64,000 nucleotides of DNA from Plantactinospora sp039889035 (GCA_039889035.1 JBDQQY010000003.1:186001-250000), one strand, 5' to 3'; counted from the stretch's first letter, positions 41,834 to 50,517 are shown. Numbers and translations: made by a program. The notes: a model not told the origin generated them from the letters alone.

Positions 41834-42451
41834 TCAGCCTGCCTCGGCCGGCTCCGCGCCGGTGCCCTCGGCCAGAATCCGCTCGGCCACCTCGCGCATC
41901 GTCATCCGGTGGTCCATGGCGGTGCGCTGGATCCACTTGAACGCCTGCGGCTCGGTCATCCCGTAGGTCGTCATCAGCGCACCCTTGGCCCGCTCCACCG
42001 TCTTGCGGATCTCCAGGCGGTCGGTCAGGCCGGCCACCTCGGCCTCCAGGGCGGCGATCTCCGAGTAGCGAGACAGCGCGATCTCGATCGCCGGCACCAG
42101 GTCGCTCTTCTGGAACGGCTTGACCAGGTACGCCATCGCGCCGGCCGCCCGAGCCCGCTCCACCAGGTCCCGCTGGCTGAACGCGGTGAGGATGACCACC
42201 GGGGCGATTCGGCCACCGGCGATCCGCTCCGCCGCGGCCAGCCCATCCATGATGGGCATCTTGATGTCGAGGATGACGAGGTCGGGCTTCAACTCCTCGG
42301 CGAGCCGCACCGCGGACTCGCCGTCGCCCGCCTCCCCCACCACGTCGTAGCCCTCCTCGACCAGCATCTCGGCCAGGTCCAGCCGGATGAGCGCCTCGTC
42401 CTCGGCGATCAACACCCGCCTACGCTCGGTACCAGCCTGAATGTCGGCCAC
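41834..42451 (-). CDS. ANTAR-domain response regulator (PdtaR-like)
   Basis: A 205-residue two-domain regulator. Residues 10-125 are a receiver domain with acidic pocket ED, the phosphorylated Asp in VILDIKMPIMDGLAAAE and the switch Lys in YLVKPFQKSDL. Residues about 135-195 are an ANTAR RNA-binding domain (RKTVERAKGALMTTYGMTEP, AFKWIQRTAM). Such proteins bind paired hexaloop hairpins and prevent termination. The closest relative I know is mycobacterial PdtaR (Rv1626), part of the same polA neighbourhood. The partner PdtaS kinase is not in the window. Confidence 0.9.
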   Translation of the reverse strand: MADIQAGTERRRVLIAEDEALIRLDLAEMLVEEGYDVVGEAGDGESAVRLAEELKPDLVILDIKMPIMDGLAAAERIAGGRIAPVVILTAFSQRDLVERARAAGAMAYLVKPFQKSDLVPAIEIALSRYSEIAALEAEVAGLTDRLEIRKTVERAKGALMTTYGMTEPQAFKWIQRTAMDHRMTMREVAERILAEGTGAEPAEAG

Positions 42452-42495
42452 GAGCCCCTACCCCCAACTACATTTCCGACACCTGCCCAGCCGGG

Positions 42496-42525
42496 TGTCG
42501 CCGCCCTCAGCGTAGTGGGTAGTCT
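42496..42525 (+). promoter_or_regulatory. Promoter candidate for the tRNA gene
   Basis: TGTCGC (42496-42501) and TAGTCT (42520-42525) lie 18 bp apart, 13 bp before the tRNA start. The -10 fits TANNNT; the -35 is weak. Confidence 0.4.
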
Positions 42526-42537
42526 TATCGACGCCAG

Positions 42538-42610
42538 GCCCCTGTAGCCCAACGGCAGAGGCGCGATTCTCAAAAGATCGACAGTGTGGGTTCGAATCCC
42601 ACCGGGGGCA
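42538..42610 (+). tRNA. Class I tRNA with CAA anticodon (tRNA-Leu by anticodon)
   Basis: 73 nt with a full cloverleaf. Acceptor GCCCCTG (42538-42544) pairs with CGGGGGC (42603-42609), discriminator A; the D arm uses GCC/GGC with AACGGCAGA loop; the anticodon stem CGATT/GATCG encloses CTCAAAA, with U33 and anticodon CAA; the T arm is GTGGG-TTCGAAT-CCCAC. The variable region is only five bases (ACAGT). CAA should decode the leucine codon TTG, but bacterial tRNA-Leu is class II with a long variable arm. CCA is not encoded (CCG follows). Identity is therefore uncertain: a standard-length tRNA with a leucine anticodon. Confidence 0.8.
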
Positions 42611-42659
42611 CCGCACACATACGCGTTCTGCCTGGTCAGACGCTTGATGAAGATGGCAG

Positions 42660-42855
42660 CTATCCACCCCCGACGGTCCAGGTGAGCGTCGTAGCGCCGC
42701 TGTCGACCGGCTGCCGGGTGAACAGGTCGCGGATCGCGTTGACGATGGCCGTCACCGGCTGGTGCTCGGCGCCCCGGCGCCGTCCGGCAGGAAGATGCCG
42801 ACGGCTTGCGTGCCGGCGGAACCGGGCGGCGTCGACGCTCCTGCCGAAACGAACA
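42660..42855 (-). pseudogene. Frameshifted C-terminal gene remnant
   Basis: Minus-strand codons ending in G or C run through GTQAVGIFLPDGAGA, then, after a shift of frame near 42770, through EHQPVTAIVNAIRDLF and end GATTLTWTVGGG at a TAG (42660). Each piece alone has strong coding character, and together they read as the C-terminus of one protein. No start or N-terminal region is left. I do not recognise the family. Confidence 0.35.
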
Positions 42856-42903
42856 GGCTGTCCGGTAATCTTGCCGGATACTCGGTTCTGATCGGAGGAC
42901 ATC

Positions 42904-43470
42904 GTGGCCGCTGGATCGCCCGCTCCCGCCAAGCGCGCGGACGCCGAGCGGAACCGCGCCAAGATCCTCGCGGTCGCACAGAAGGCGTTCGGCGAGCCCG
43001 GCGACGAGCCGTCGATGGCGGAGATCGCGCGGCGCGCGGGTGTCGGCATGGCGACGCTGTACCGCAACTTCCCCGGTAGGTTCGACCTGCTCGCCGCGAT
43101 CTACCGCAACCAGGTCGACGAGATCTGCGACGCGGCCGAGACGGCGGCGGGAGAGACGCCCGGCGAGGCGTTCTTCGCCTGGCTCGAACGGTTCCACGAG
43201 GCGGGCGCCAGCAAGGGCCCGCTGGCCTCGCTGCTGCTCGCCGAACCGGCCGGCGGCACCTCCGTGATCAGCGAGAACCGAGCCCGGGTGTACGCCGCGG
43301 GCCAACCGCTGTTCGCCGCAGCGCAGCGCAGCGGTGAGGTCCGCGACGACCTGCCGCTCCCGCAGATCCTGGACGCGATCGTCGCGGTCGGTCGCCTCGC
43401 GGACGATCCCGCGTTCCCCAGCCGGATCGTGCAGGTCGTCTTCGACGGACTGCGCCGAAAGCCCGCCTGA
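42904..43470 (+). CDS. TetR-family transcriptional regulator
   Basis: A 188-residue repressor. The N-terminal helix-turn-helix (residues 12-58) is RNRAKILAVAQKAFGE with the recognition part MAEIARRAGVGMATLYRNFP, the standard TetR pattern; the C-terminal half is a helical ligand domain of the SACE_7040/TetR_C_49-like type. GTG start behind GGAGGAC. The downstream alpha/beta hydrolase is likely its target, because a long palindrome lies between them; a partial version (AGGCTGTCC) stands upstream of this gene too, at about 42855, hinting at autoregulation. Confidence 0.88.
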   Translation: MAAGSPAPAKRADAERNRAKILAVAQKAFGEPGDEPSMAEIARRAGVGMATLYRNFPGRFDLLAAIYRNQVDEICDAAETAAGETPGEAFFAWLERFHEAGASKGPLASLLLAEPAGGTSVISENRARVYAAGQPLFAAAQRSGEVRDDLPLPQILDAIVAVGRLADDPAFPSRIVQVVFDGLRRKPA

Positions 43471-43508
43471 CAACCGGATGATCCCGCACGCATCTCGGCG
43501 CGCTGGAC

Positions 43509-43553
43509 AAACGGATAGGCTGTCCACTACTTTAGTGGAAAGCCTATCCGTTT
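43509..43553. promoter_or_regulatory. 45-bp palindromic operator between tetR and hydrolase
   Basis: Outer arms AAACGGATAGGCT (43509-43521) and AGCCTATCCGTTT (43541-43553) are perfect reverse complements; inner arms TCCACT (43523-43528) and AGTGGA (43534-43539) continue the symmetry after one mismatch, leaving a five-base centre. The lower GC content stands out. The position upstream of 43575 fits a TetR operator, probably for two dimers. Confidence 0.75.
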
Positions 43554-43574
43554 AGTTCCCAGGGAGAGATCTTC

Positions 43575-44573
43575 ATGTCCGAAACAGCGCTGGTCCCAAG
43601 CTCCGGCCGACGGGGCATGGCCACCCCGACCTCTTACGCCGATGCGGGCAACATCCCGGTCAGCGAGCCGACCCAGGTCCTCAGTTTCGGCCCGGTCGCC
43701 TTCGACGTGCCAGGCCGCCTCGTGCCGCTGGAGATCAAGGTCAACGTTCCCGCGGTCGGCGGGCATCTGCCGATCATCTTGTTGTCGCATGGTCATGGCG
43801 GCTCGCACTTCCTGTCGTCGCTGCGCGGCTACGGCCCGCTGGTCGACTTCTGGGCCGCGCACGGTTTCGTGGTCATCCAGCCCACCCACCTGGATTCCAC
43901 CGTCCTGAGGCTGCGCGAGACCGGCCACCCCGAGGCGCCACTGTTCTGGAAGACCCGTGTTCAGGACATGAGCTTCATCCTCGATCACCTCGACGAGATC
44001 GAGGCCGCCGTTCCCGGCCTGGCCGGGCGCCTCGACCGGGAGCGGGTTGCGGTCGCCGGTCATTCGCTGGGCGGGCACACCGCCGCAATGCTGCTCGGTA
44101 TGCAGACCGCCGACCCGGCCGACGGCAGCCGCGTGCGCCTGCAGGATGCCCGGATCAAGGCCGGTGTCATCATCGCCGCGCCCGGCCTCGCTGACGAGTA
44201 CGTCAACCATGGGATGATCGACCGCTACCCGGTCACCAGGTACACCGATTTCAGCACGATGACCGCGCCGGCGCTGGTGGTCGCCGGGGACAAGGACCTC
44301 AACCCGATGTTCTCCGACCGGCTCAGCTACCGCTGGGACGCGTACACGTCGGCCCCCGGCCCGAAGACCCTGCTGATGATGCACGGCGCGGAACACATTT
44401 TCGGCGGCATCTCCGGCTATGACGCGGCGGAGACCTCGGACGAGAATCCGGCCCGGGTCGCCGTGCTCCGCGCGATGGTCTGGGCGTACCTGCGCTCGCA
44501 GCTCCACCCGGGCGACCCGGCCTGGCAGCACGCGGTCGCCGCGTTCGATGCCGGCTCCGTCGAATCCAAGTAG
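43575..44573 (+). CDS. Alpha/beta hydrolase, chlorophyllase/PAF-acetylhydrolase-like
   Basis: A 332-residue serine hydrolase. The oxyanion segment LLSHGHGGSHFL, the nucleophile elbow VAVAGHSLGGHTA (GxSxG) and a late catalytic His in MMHGAEHIFGGI are present, with the acid probably in VVAGDKDLN. The protein has no signal peptide. The sequence around QPTHLDSTVLRLRETG resembles predicted dienelactone-hydrolase-like and chlorophyllase-like enzymes. The gene lies 104 bp after tetR with the palindromic operator in front, so it is likely induced by the TetR ligand, perhaps its own substrate. Confidence 0.8.
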   Translation: MSETALVPSSGRRGMATPTSYADAGNIPVSEPTQVLSFGPVAFDVPGRLVPLEIKVNVPAVGGHLPIILLSHGHGGSHFLSSLRGYGPLVDFWAAHGFVVIQPTHLDSTVLRLRETGHPEAPLFWKTRVQDMSFILDHLDEIEAAVPGLAGRLDRERVAVAGHSLGGHTAAMLLGMQTADPADGSRVRLQDARIKAGVIIAAPGLADEYVNHGMIDRYPVTRYTDFSTMTAPALVVAGDKDLNPMFSDRLSYRWDAYTSAPGPKTLLMMHGAEHIFGGISGYDAAETSDENPARVAVLRAMVWAYLRSQLHPGDPAWQHAVAAFDAGSVESK

Positions 44574-44612
44574 TCCCGCCGTGCCAAGGCCCTCGCCCGA
44601 CAGCCACGGCGT

Positions 44613-44714
44613 CCTGCCCTGCTCGAGCCGGACGTAGTACTTCGTGGAGTTGCGCGCGAGGGCCGCGGCCTCCTCGCGGCGCAGACCCGGTGTCCGGCGT
44701 TCGGCGCTCACCAG
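44613..44714 (-). pseudogene. Fragment of a MmyB-like helix-turn-helix regulator
   Basis: The frame reads LVSAERRTPGLRREEAAALA then RNSTKYYVRLEQGR, the strongly conserved part of the actinobacterial XRE/MmyB-like regulators (usually GVRRVPGLRREEVA...YYxRLEQGR). What should precede it is missing and what follows (TPWLSGEGLG) is unrelated. Full-length members have about 280 residues; only about 34 remain. Such regulators commonly sit beside hydrolase or reductase genes, which suits the position. Confidence 0.65.
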
Positions 44715-44984
44715 CGGTGGTGTTGCGTCTGATCGATTACCTGACGGCTGACGGCAGCCGTCATCGGGGTCGGTGACATCGTCGAGCCAGGCCCAGGCCC
44801 AGGCGTAGGGGCCTGGGCTTTCGACCCGGTTCCGGCCAAACGGCGCTGCCACCGCCGTGCCGCCAACGACAACGGTGGCTGAGACGGCGCCCGGGGCAGG
44901 TCACCGGTGCCGCGAGCCGACCGATCCGGACGGAGCGCGGCATGGCTGGCCGGCCTTTCTCCGGCCGCCTGGAATTCTGAGCCC

Positions 44985-45638
44985 ATGGGTCAGGTCAAAA
45001 TGCGAACGCCGGACCGGATCCTCTCTGTCCGGCGCCTGTCGATCTCGCTGGCCGCCGGCGCCGTCGTCGCCGTGGCCGTCGCGGTGCTCGGGTTCCCCGA
45101 ACTGTTTCCGCTGGTCGGTTGGAACGTCGCCGCCGCCGTCGTGCTGGTCTGGGTCTGGCGGATCAGTTGGCATCAGGGGCCGGAGGGCACCGGGCGACTC
45201 GCCGAGGAGGAGAGCCGGTCACGCTCCACCGACGGCGGGGTGCTGATCGCCGCGGTGGCCAGCCTCGGCACCGTGGCCTGGGCCCTCGTTCACTCGTCGA
45301 GCAACCAGGACGCGCTCGCGGTCACTCTGGTCATCGTGAGTGTGCTCACGGCGATCCTGTCCTGGGGATTGATGAACACCGTATTCGCCTTCAAGTACGC
45401 ACGCATGTTCTACCTCGAGGACGGCGGAATCGACTTCAAGCAGAGCGAGCTACCGACCTACAGCGACTTCGCCTACCTGGCGTTCACCGTCGGCATGTCT
45501 TTTGCCGTGTCGGAGAGCGAACCGGCCAGTACGCGGGTCCGGAAGACCGCCCTCGGCCATGCGCTGCTGTCCTACCTGTTCGGCACGGTCATCCTCGCCA
45601 CGGCCGTGAACCTGGTGACCGGCCTGGGCGAGTCCTGA
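44985..45638 (+). CDS. DUF1345 family membrane protein
   Basis: A 217-residue integral membrane protein with five or six hydrophobic segments. The DUF1345 signature is visible in LSWGLMNTVFAFKYARMFYL and in LPTYSDFAYLAFTVGMSFAV, followed by a His-containing helix TALGHALLSYLFGTVILA. The family is widespread and uncharacterised. The start at 44985 places the basic segment before the first helix; an upstream in-frame start would add 26 residues without coding character. A second membrane gene (the broken mscS) follows in the same direction. Confidence 0.8.
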   Translation: MGQVKMRTPDRILSVRRLSISLAAGAVVAVAVAVLGFPELFPLVGWNVAAAVVLVWVWRISWHQGPEGTGRLAEEESRSRSTDGGVLIAAVASLGTVAWALVHSSSNQDALAVTLVIVSVLTAILSWGLMNTVFAFKYARMFYLEDGGIDFKQSELPTYSDFAYLAFTVGMSFAVSESEPASTRVRKTALGHALLSYLFGTVILATAVNLVTGLGES

Positions 45639-45804
45639 TCAACCAGGCTTCACTCCGCGAGACCCGGCGGCACGGTCGGTCCACGGAGGCGCGACCGTTG
45701 GCGATACGCGCCCCGTCCCCCGCCGCTCGGTGTCAAGCTGATGCGGTACCACGGAGCGAGGAGCCGCGAAGGATGGGGACCAGAACCGCAGCGGACGGGA
45801 TCTC

Positions 45805-46823
45805 TTGCGCGCAGCGTTGATCGTGCTGACCGCGGTCGGCGCGGCTGTGTTGGTGGACCTGTTGACCGGCGTGCTGGTGCGGCGGTTCGCCCGTGGCCGC
45901 CACCAGTGGCTGCTGACCCCACTGCGCCAGGCCTGTCGCCGCCCGACCACGGTGGTGCTGCTGCTCGCGGCGCTGTACTTCGCGCTGCCACCGCAGGGGA
46001 CGAGTGGGTCCGCGTGGTCCGCCATGTCATCCTGCTGCTGCTCATCGCCAGCGCCGGGTGGCTGGTGGTCAAGGCGCTGCACGTCGCCGAGGCCGTCGCG
46101 TTCAGCCGACTGCCGGGCGAGACGGTCACCGACCGCAGGATCCGCCGCGCCCGTACCCAGATCCGCCCGGTACGCCGGCTGACCTCGGCCGTCATCATAG
46201 TGGTGGCGGTCGGTCTGATCCTGGTCACCTTCCGGCCCGTACGCTCGTTCGGGCTCACCTTCTTGACCTCGGCCGGCGTGATCGGCGCGGTGATCGGCCT
46301 GTCCGCCCGGACCGCGCTCGGCAATGCCTTCGCCGGCATCCAGGTCGCCTTCGCGGACAGTCTGCACGTCGACGACGTGCTGGTGATAGACGGCGAATGG
46401 GGCCGGGTCGAGGAGGTGAAGCTGACCAACGTGGTGATCCGCCTCTGGGACGACCGGATGCTCGTCCTGCCCACCACCTACTTCACCGAACACACCTTCC
46501 AGAACTGGACGCGGCACGAGACCCGGGTGGTCGGCGAGATCCGCATCCACCTGGATCACACCGCCGACCTGAACGACCTCCGGCAGGTGACCAAACGGCT
46601 CGTCGAGTCGTCGCCGCTGTGGGACCGGCACCAGTGGGTTTTGCAGATGGTCGACGCCACCCCGCAGACCGTGGTCGTCCAGGTCCAGGCCTCCGCAGCA
46701 GACGGGCCGAGCGCCTGGGATCTCCGCTGCGACCTGCGCGAGGGACTGATCCATTACCTGCGGAACGCCCATCCCACGGTCGCTGTCAGGGACGGCGTGG
46801 AGGTGATGCCGGCGGGAGCGTGA
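45805..46823 (+). pseudogene. MscS-type mechanosensitive channel, broken by a one-base deletion
   Basis: The 5' part (TTG start at 45805) reads RAALIVLTAVGAAVLVDLLT through LYFALPPQG. At the G-run 45996-45999 the frame is lost; adding one G restores GDEWVRVVRHVILLLLIASA and the whole MscS core: RTALGNAFAGIQVAFADSLH, VDDVLVIDGEWGRVEEVKLT and VIRLWDDRMLVLPTTYF. The repaired protein would have about 340 residues and be full length. Either a recent pseudogene or a sequencing error in the homopolymer; in the sequence as given the channel cannot be made, except by frameshifting. Confidence 0.8.
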
Positions 46824-47163
46824 AGTGGTGCAGGGTGACGAACGCGGTCATGCCGGTGCCGGCCAGTGCGGTCAGCACCCGCCGGTAGTGGCCGACTGCG
46901 GCGCGGCTGAACTCGCCGGGCGCCGGTTCGATGCGCGCCCATTCGACGGAGAGGCGGTGGGTGTTGTGGCCGAGGGAGGCCAGCAGGGCGAAGTCGTCGG
47001 CGTACCGGTGGTAGTGGTCGATGGCGTCGCCGGAGGACTCCCGGGCGGCGGTACGCGGGTCGTGTTCGACGTCCCACCAGTCGCTGTTGACGTTGCCGCC
47101 CTCGACCTGGTGCGCGGAGGTGGCGGTACCCCACAGGAAGTCGGTCGGGAAGTCGACGCCCAC
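46813..47163 (-). pseudogene. Truncated GH1 beta-glucosidase (N-terminal part only)
   Basis: From the GTG at 47161-47163 the frame reads GVDFPTDFLWGTATSAHQVE and GGNVNSDWWDVEHD, then DFALLASLGHNTHRLSVEW and MTAFVTLHHFTLP, the first quarter of a GH1 glycosidase. It stops at the point where the MscS 3' end begins; the (E/Q)-rich catalytic centres NEP and ENG are missing. Normal members have about 440 residues; here 117 are recognisable. It follows the rhamnosidase genes on the same strand and was probably the last gene of that operon. Confidence 0.85.
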
Positions 47164-47226
47164 GATGCTCCGATCCGGGAAGGGCGTGGCCCGGCCTGCC
47201 GGGCGGGCAGGCCGGGCCACGCGGTG

Positions 47227-50200
47227 CTACGCAGTGACGGTGGTGAAGGTGTAGGAGCCGGAGCCGACCTGGTAGACGGCGTAGCCCCCGTCGACGCGGA
47301 CGAAGTCCGCCCGGTCCGGCGTGCCGACCACCCGGCCGCCCTGGATCGGTACCCAGACCTCGGCACTGGTGTTGGTGGGAACGGTGACGGTGAGCCGGAA
47401 CGAGCGTGCGCCCTTGTGCCACTCGGAGCGGGCCTCGCCGGCCGGGGTCTGGTAGCTGCCCTTGGTGAAGGTCAGGTCACCGACGACCTTCGGCTGGAAG
47501 ACCAGCTTCCGGTACGCGGTCGCCCCGGCAGCCTCCCGGATGCCGGCGATCCCGCTGTGGAACCACTCCTCGATCTGGGCGAGGATCATGTGGTTCTTCG
47601 AGTCGCCGCGGTTCCACCGCTCCCCCATCGTCGTCATCCCGCCCGGGTTGGCGGTGGTGGACTCCATGAAGAAGCCGTAGCTGGGTTGCTCGTCCTCCTG
47701 CAGCAGGTCCCACAGCACGTCGTCGCGGCCCGCCGCCGCCAGCGCCCGCACGCTGGGCGCCATACCGATGGTGCCGCCGCTGAAGTGCGGGCCGTCGCCG
47801 GTGGGGTGGTAGGCGTAGACGAGTTCGACCAGCGCGTCCAGGACGGCGCCGCGTTCGCCGTCCGGCACCAGCCCGGCGTCGAGGGCGAGGGCCTGCGCCG
47901 TCTGGGTGGCGCCGGTCGTACCGGCGTTGCCGGCCGTGGTGTAGCGGCGCAGCGTGGTGTTGTAGAAGTGGGCGTTGAAGGCCCCCTTGATCTCGGCGGC
48001 CAGCGCCGAGTACTTCTCGGCATCGGCGGTGTGCCCGGTGAGCCGGGCCATCATGGCGAGCTTGCTGACCATCATGTAGTAGCCCCAGGTGCCGGTGATC
48101 CGACCGGAGGTCTGGTCGGCCGAGACCCAGTCGGCGAGGGCGGCGTCGACGATGTGCGCATCGGCGCCGGTGCCGACCTTCTGCCGCTGGATGTAGTCGG
48201 CGAAGATGACCATCTGGTCGTAGTAGCGGGCCATGGTCTGGGTGTCGCCGTAGAGTTCGTACAGCATCGCCGGTACGAGGATGATCGCGTTGCCCCAGTT
48301 GATCTCGTCACCGAACCGTCCGCTGTAGCCCCAGTCGTACACCGGGGTTTTGAGGGCCACGTTGCCGAACATCGGGGTGTCCGCCCGGGACTGTCCCTCG
48401 ACCAGGTGGTGCATGGTGGTACGCAGGTACGCGGCGAGCTGGTGGTTGCGGTGGATCGCGCCCATCGGCATGGTGTAGTCCGCCGGATAGGACAGCTTCT
48501 CCCGGCCGGGGCAGTCGGTGAACACCGACATGATGTTGCCGGCGAACGAGTAGCGGGCCATCTTGCTGATCCGGTTGATCCGGGCGTTCGAGGTGACCAC
48601 CTCACCGGCGGCGGGGGTGGCCGCCTGCAGTCGCAGGCCCTTGATCGTGTCCTTGGTGGGTACGTACCCGTCGGGCAGGCCGGTGACCTGGACCCACTGC
48701 ATCCCGAAGTAGGTGAAGTCCGGATGCCAGGCCTCGCCGCCCGGCAGCCCGGCTGTGGTGTAGGTATTGAACAGGTCGACGCCTCGGCTTCCGCCGCCGC
48801 CGCGCAGCGACGCCTGGTCGACCGTGCCGTCCGGGGCGAGGGACTCGGCCGGGGAGATCCGCACGGTGGTGCCGGCCGGCAGCCCCTTGAGACGGAGTTG
48901 CGGCCAGCCGACGATGTTCTGCCCGAGGTCGAAGACCCAGGTGCCGGGGACGGGGTTGGTCACCGACACCGGGGTGAACGTCTCGACGACCTTCACCGGC
49001 TCGGCGGCGCGGGCGACCAGCCTGGTGGCCAGGTTCGGCGGCGGGGCGATGCCCGCGTCGACCCAGCCGGTGGCGGTGCCGTCGCGGCGCTTGGCGGTGG
49101 CCGAGAGGTCGGATCCGGGCTGGTCCCAGCCGGGCTGCTCGCGGCGGGCGTCGTAGTCGGCGCCGGAGTACCAGGCGTCGGTGACCAGCGGGCCGAGGGC
49201 GGCCCGCCAGCGTCGGTCGGAGACGACGACGTCGCGGCCGCCACCGGCGTACGAGATCTCCAGCCGGGCGATCAGGCGCGGCGTGACGGCCGCGCCGGCG
49301 CTCGCGTCGCTGGCCGCGATGTTGTTGCCCGATCCGGTCACCAGCGCGCCGGCGGTGTGCGGCTCCACCAGTCCCGGGGTGAAGGTGATGCCCGTACCGT
49401 CCGGGCCGCTGGTGCCGATCGCGGTGATGACCCGGGACTCCAGGCGGTCGCCACCCTCGCCGGTGTCGACGTTGATGGTGCCGCCCACGTGGTAGTTGGC
49501 AACGCTGTCCAGCTTCACCGTGGTCGCGCCGGCCTCGGCGTCGGCGACCAGCGCACCGCTGCCCTTGAGCTGGCTCTGCCACCACGAGTACGGCGCGGTG
49601 CGGCCGACCGCCGGGTTGGTGACACTACGGCGCACGTACGCGGGGCCGTTGCCGAGCTGGACGCCGAGGGTGTTGCCGCCCCGGCGTAGCTGCTCGGTGA
49701 CGTCGTAGCTGCGGTACTCGCTGGAGAGCTGGTAGTTGGAGTTGCCGGGGGCGAGGACTTCGTCGGTGAGGGCGCGGCCGTTGAGGGTGGGTTTGTGCAG
49801 GCCGACGCCGGACAGGTAGAGGCGGGCGCCGGTGACCGGACGGCGGTGGTCGACGCTGAACTGGCGGGCGAGGATCGGCATCGGTTGGGCTTCGGTACGG
49901 CCGGGGTATTCGATCCAGCGTGCCGCTCCCCAGTCGGCCGGCGCGAGCAGCCCCATCTCCCAGCCGGACGTCCCGCTCCAGTCGGAGGGCCGGCGGTCGG
50001 CGTCCCAGACGCGGACCTGCCAGACCACCTGCTGGCGCGAGGCGAGAGGTCGGCCGGTGTAGGGGATGCCGGTCTGCCGGTCGGAGGTCACCTTGCCGGA
50101 GTCCCAGAGCAGCCGGCCGCGCTGGAGGTCGCGCGCGCTGCCGGCGGCCCGGATCTGGTAGGCGGTCTGCCGGTCGCCGGGGCAGGCCGCCCGGGAGTGC

Positions 50201-50448
50201 CGCCGGTGGCACGGGTGGCTCGCGGCGCGCCGCGTCTCGGCGATCTGCCAGCCCAAGGTCGGCGTGGTGTTGTCGATGCCGAGCGGTTCGTCGTGCCGGC
50301 CGTCGACCTGGAGGTTGACCGCCTGGACCTGGGGTTGGCCGCTGGTGTGCCCGGCGGCGGGGGCGGAGTTGAGCGCCTGCGACGCGAGCAGGGTCACGCA
50401 GATCCCTACTCCCGCCAGCACGCGCCGACGATTGCTGGCTCTTGACAC
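47227..50448 (-). CDS. Secreted alpha-L-rhamnosidase (GH78)
   Basis: A 1073-residue exported enzyme. The signal peptide is SRASNRRRVLAGVGICVTLL...ALNSAPAAG. Next come the GH78 N-terminal beta domains (TPTLGWQIAET, YQIRAAGSA), the PILARQFSV and ARLYLSGVGLHKPTLNG block, the central beta-sandwich, and the (alpha/alpha)6 catalytic domain with VFTDCPGREKLSYPAD and DWVSAD. A region at about 297-385 (GATTVKLDSVANYHVGGTIN) is an inserted beta domain within the N-terminal part. It releases L-rhamnose from plant polysaccharides or glycosides outside the cell. GTG start behind GGGAGG. Confidence 0.9.
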   Translation of the reverse strand: MSRASNRRRVLAGVGICVTLLASQALNSAPAAGHTSGQPQVQAVNLQVDGRHDEPLGIDNTTPTLGWQIAETRRAASHPCHRRHSRAACPGDRQTAYQIRAAGSARDLQRGRLLWDSGKVTSDRQTGIPYTGRPLASRQQVVWQVRVWDADRRPSDWSGTSGWEMGLLAPADWGAARWIEYPGRTEAQPMPILARQFSVDHRRPVTGARLYLSGVGLHKPTLNGRALTDEVLAPGNSNYQLSSEYRSYDVTEQLRRGGNTLGVQLGNGPAYVRRSVTNPAVGRTAPYSWWQSQLKGSGALVADAEAGATTVKLDSVANYHVGGTINVDTGEGGDRLESRVITAIGTSGPDGTGITFTPGLVEPHTAGALVTGSGNNIAASDASAGAAVTPRLIARLEISYAGGGRDVVVSDRRWRAALGPLVTDAWYSGADYDARREQPGWDQPGSDLSATAKRRDGTATGWVDAGIAPPPNLATRLVARAAEPVKVVETFTPVSVTNPVPGTWVFDLGQNIVGWPQLRLKGLPAGTTVRISPAESLAPDGTVDQASLRGGGGSRGVDLFNTYTTAGLPGGEAWHPDFTYFGMQWVQVTGLPDGYVPTKDTIKGLRLQAATPAAGEVVTSNARINRISKMARYSFAGNIMSVFTDCPGREKLSYPADYTMPMGAIHRNHQLAAYLRTTMHHLVEGQSRADTPMFGNVALKTPVYDWGYSGRFGDEINWGNAIILVPAMLYELYGDTQTMARYYDQMVIFADYIQRQKVGTGADAHIVDAALADWVSADQTSGRITGTWGYYMMVSKLAMMARLTGHTADAEKYSALAAEIKGAFNAHFYNTTLRRYTTAGNAGTTGATQTAQALALDAGLVPDGERGAVLDALVELVYAYHPTGDGPHFSGGTIGMAPSVRALAAAGRDDVLWDLLQEDEQPSYGFFMESTTANPGGMTTMGERWNRGDSKNHMILAQIEEWFHSGIAGIREAAGATAYRKLVFQPKVVGDLTFTKGSYQTPAGEARSEWHKGARSFRLTVTVPTNTSAEVWVPIQGGRVVGTPDRADFVRVDGGYAVYQVGSGSYTFTTVTA

Positions 50449-50517
50449 TGGTGCCTCCCTTGGCGCCGACCACCCTCAGGCGCCGGCGGGGTTGGTGCGG
50501 GATGGAGACGTCGGGGG

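Noticed and set aside
43527..44852. 441-codon minus-strand frame over the hydrolase
   Set aside because: Only the short MmyB-like part (44613-44714) is real coding relic; the rest is antisense to the hydrolase gene.
42538..44984. Integrated genetic element at the tRNA
   Set aside because: No integrase, and no repeat of the tRNA 3' end was seen downstream by eye, so an att-flanked island cannot be claimed.
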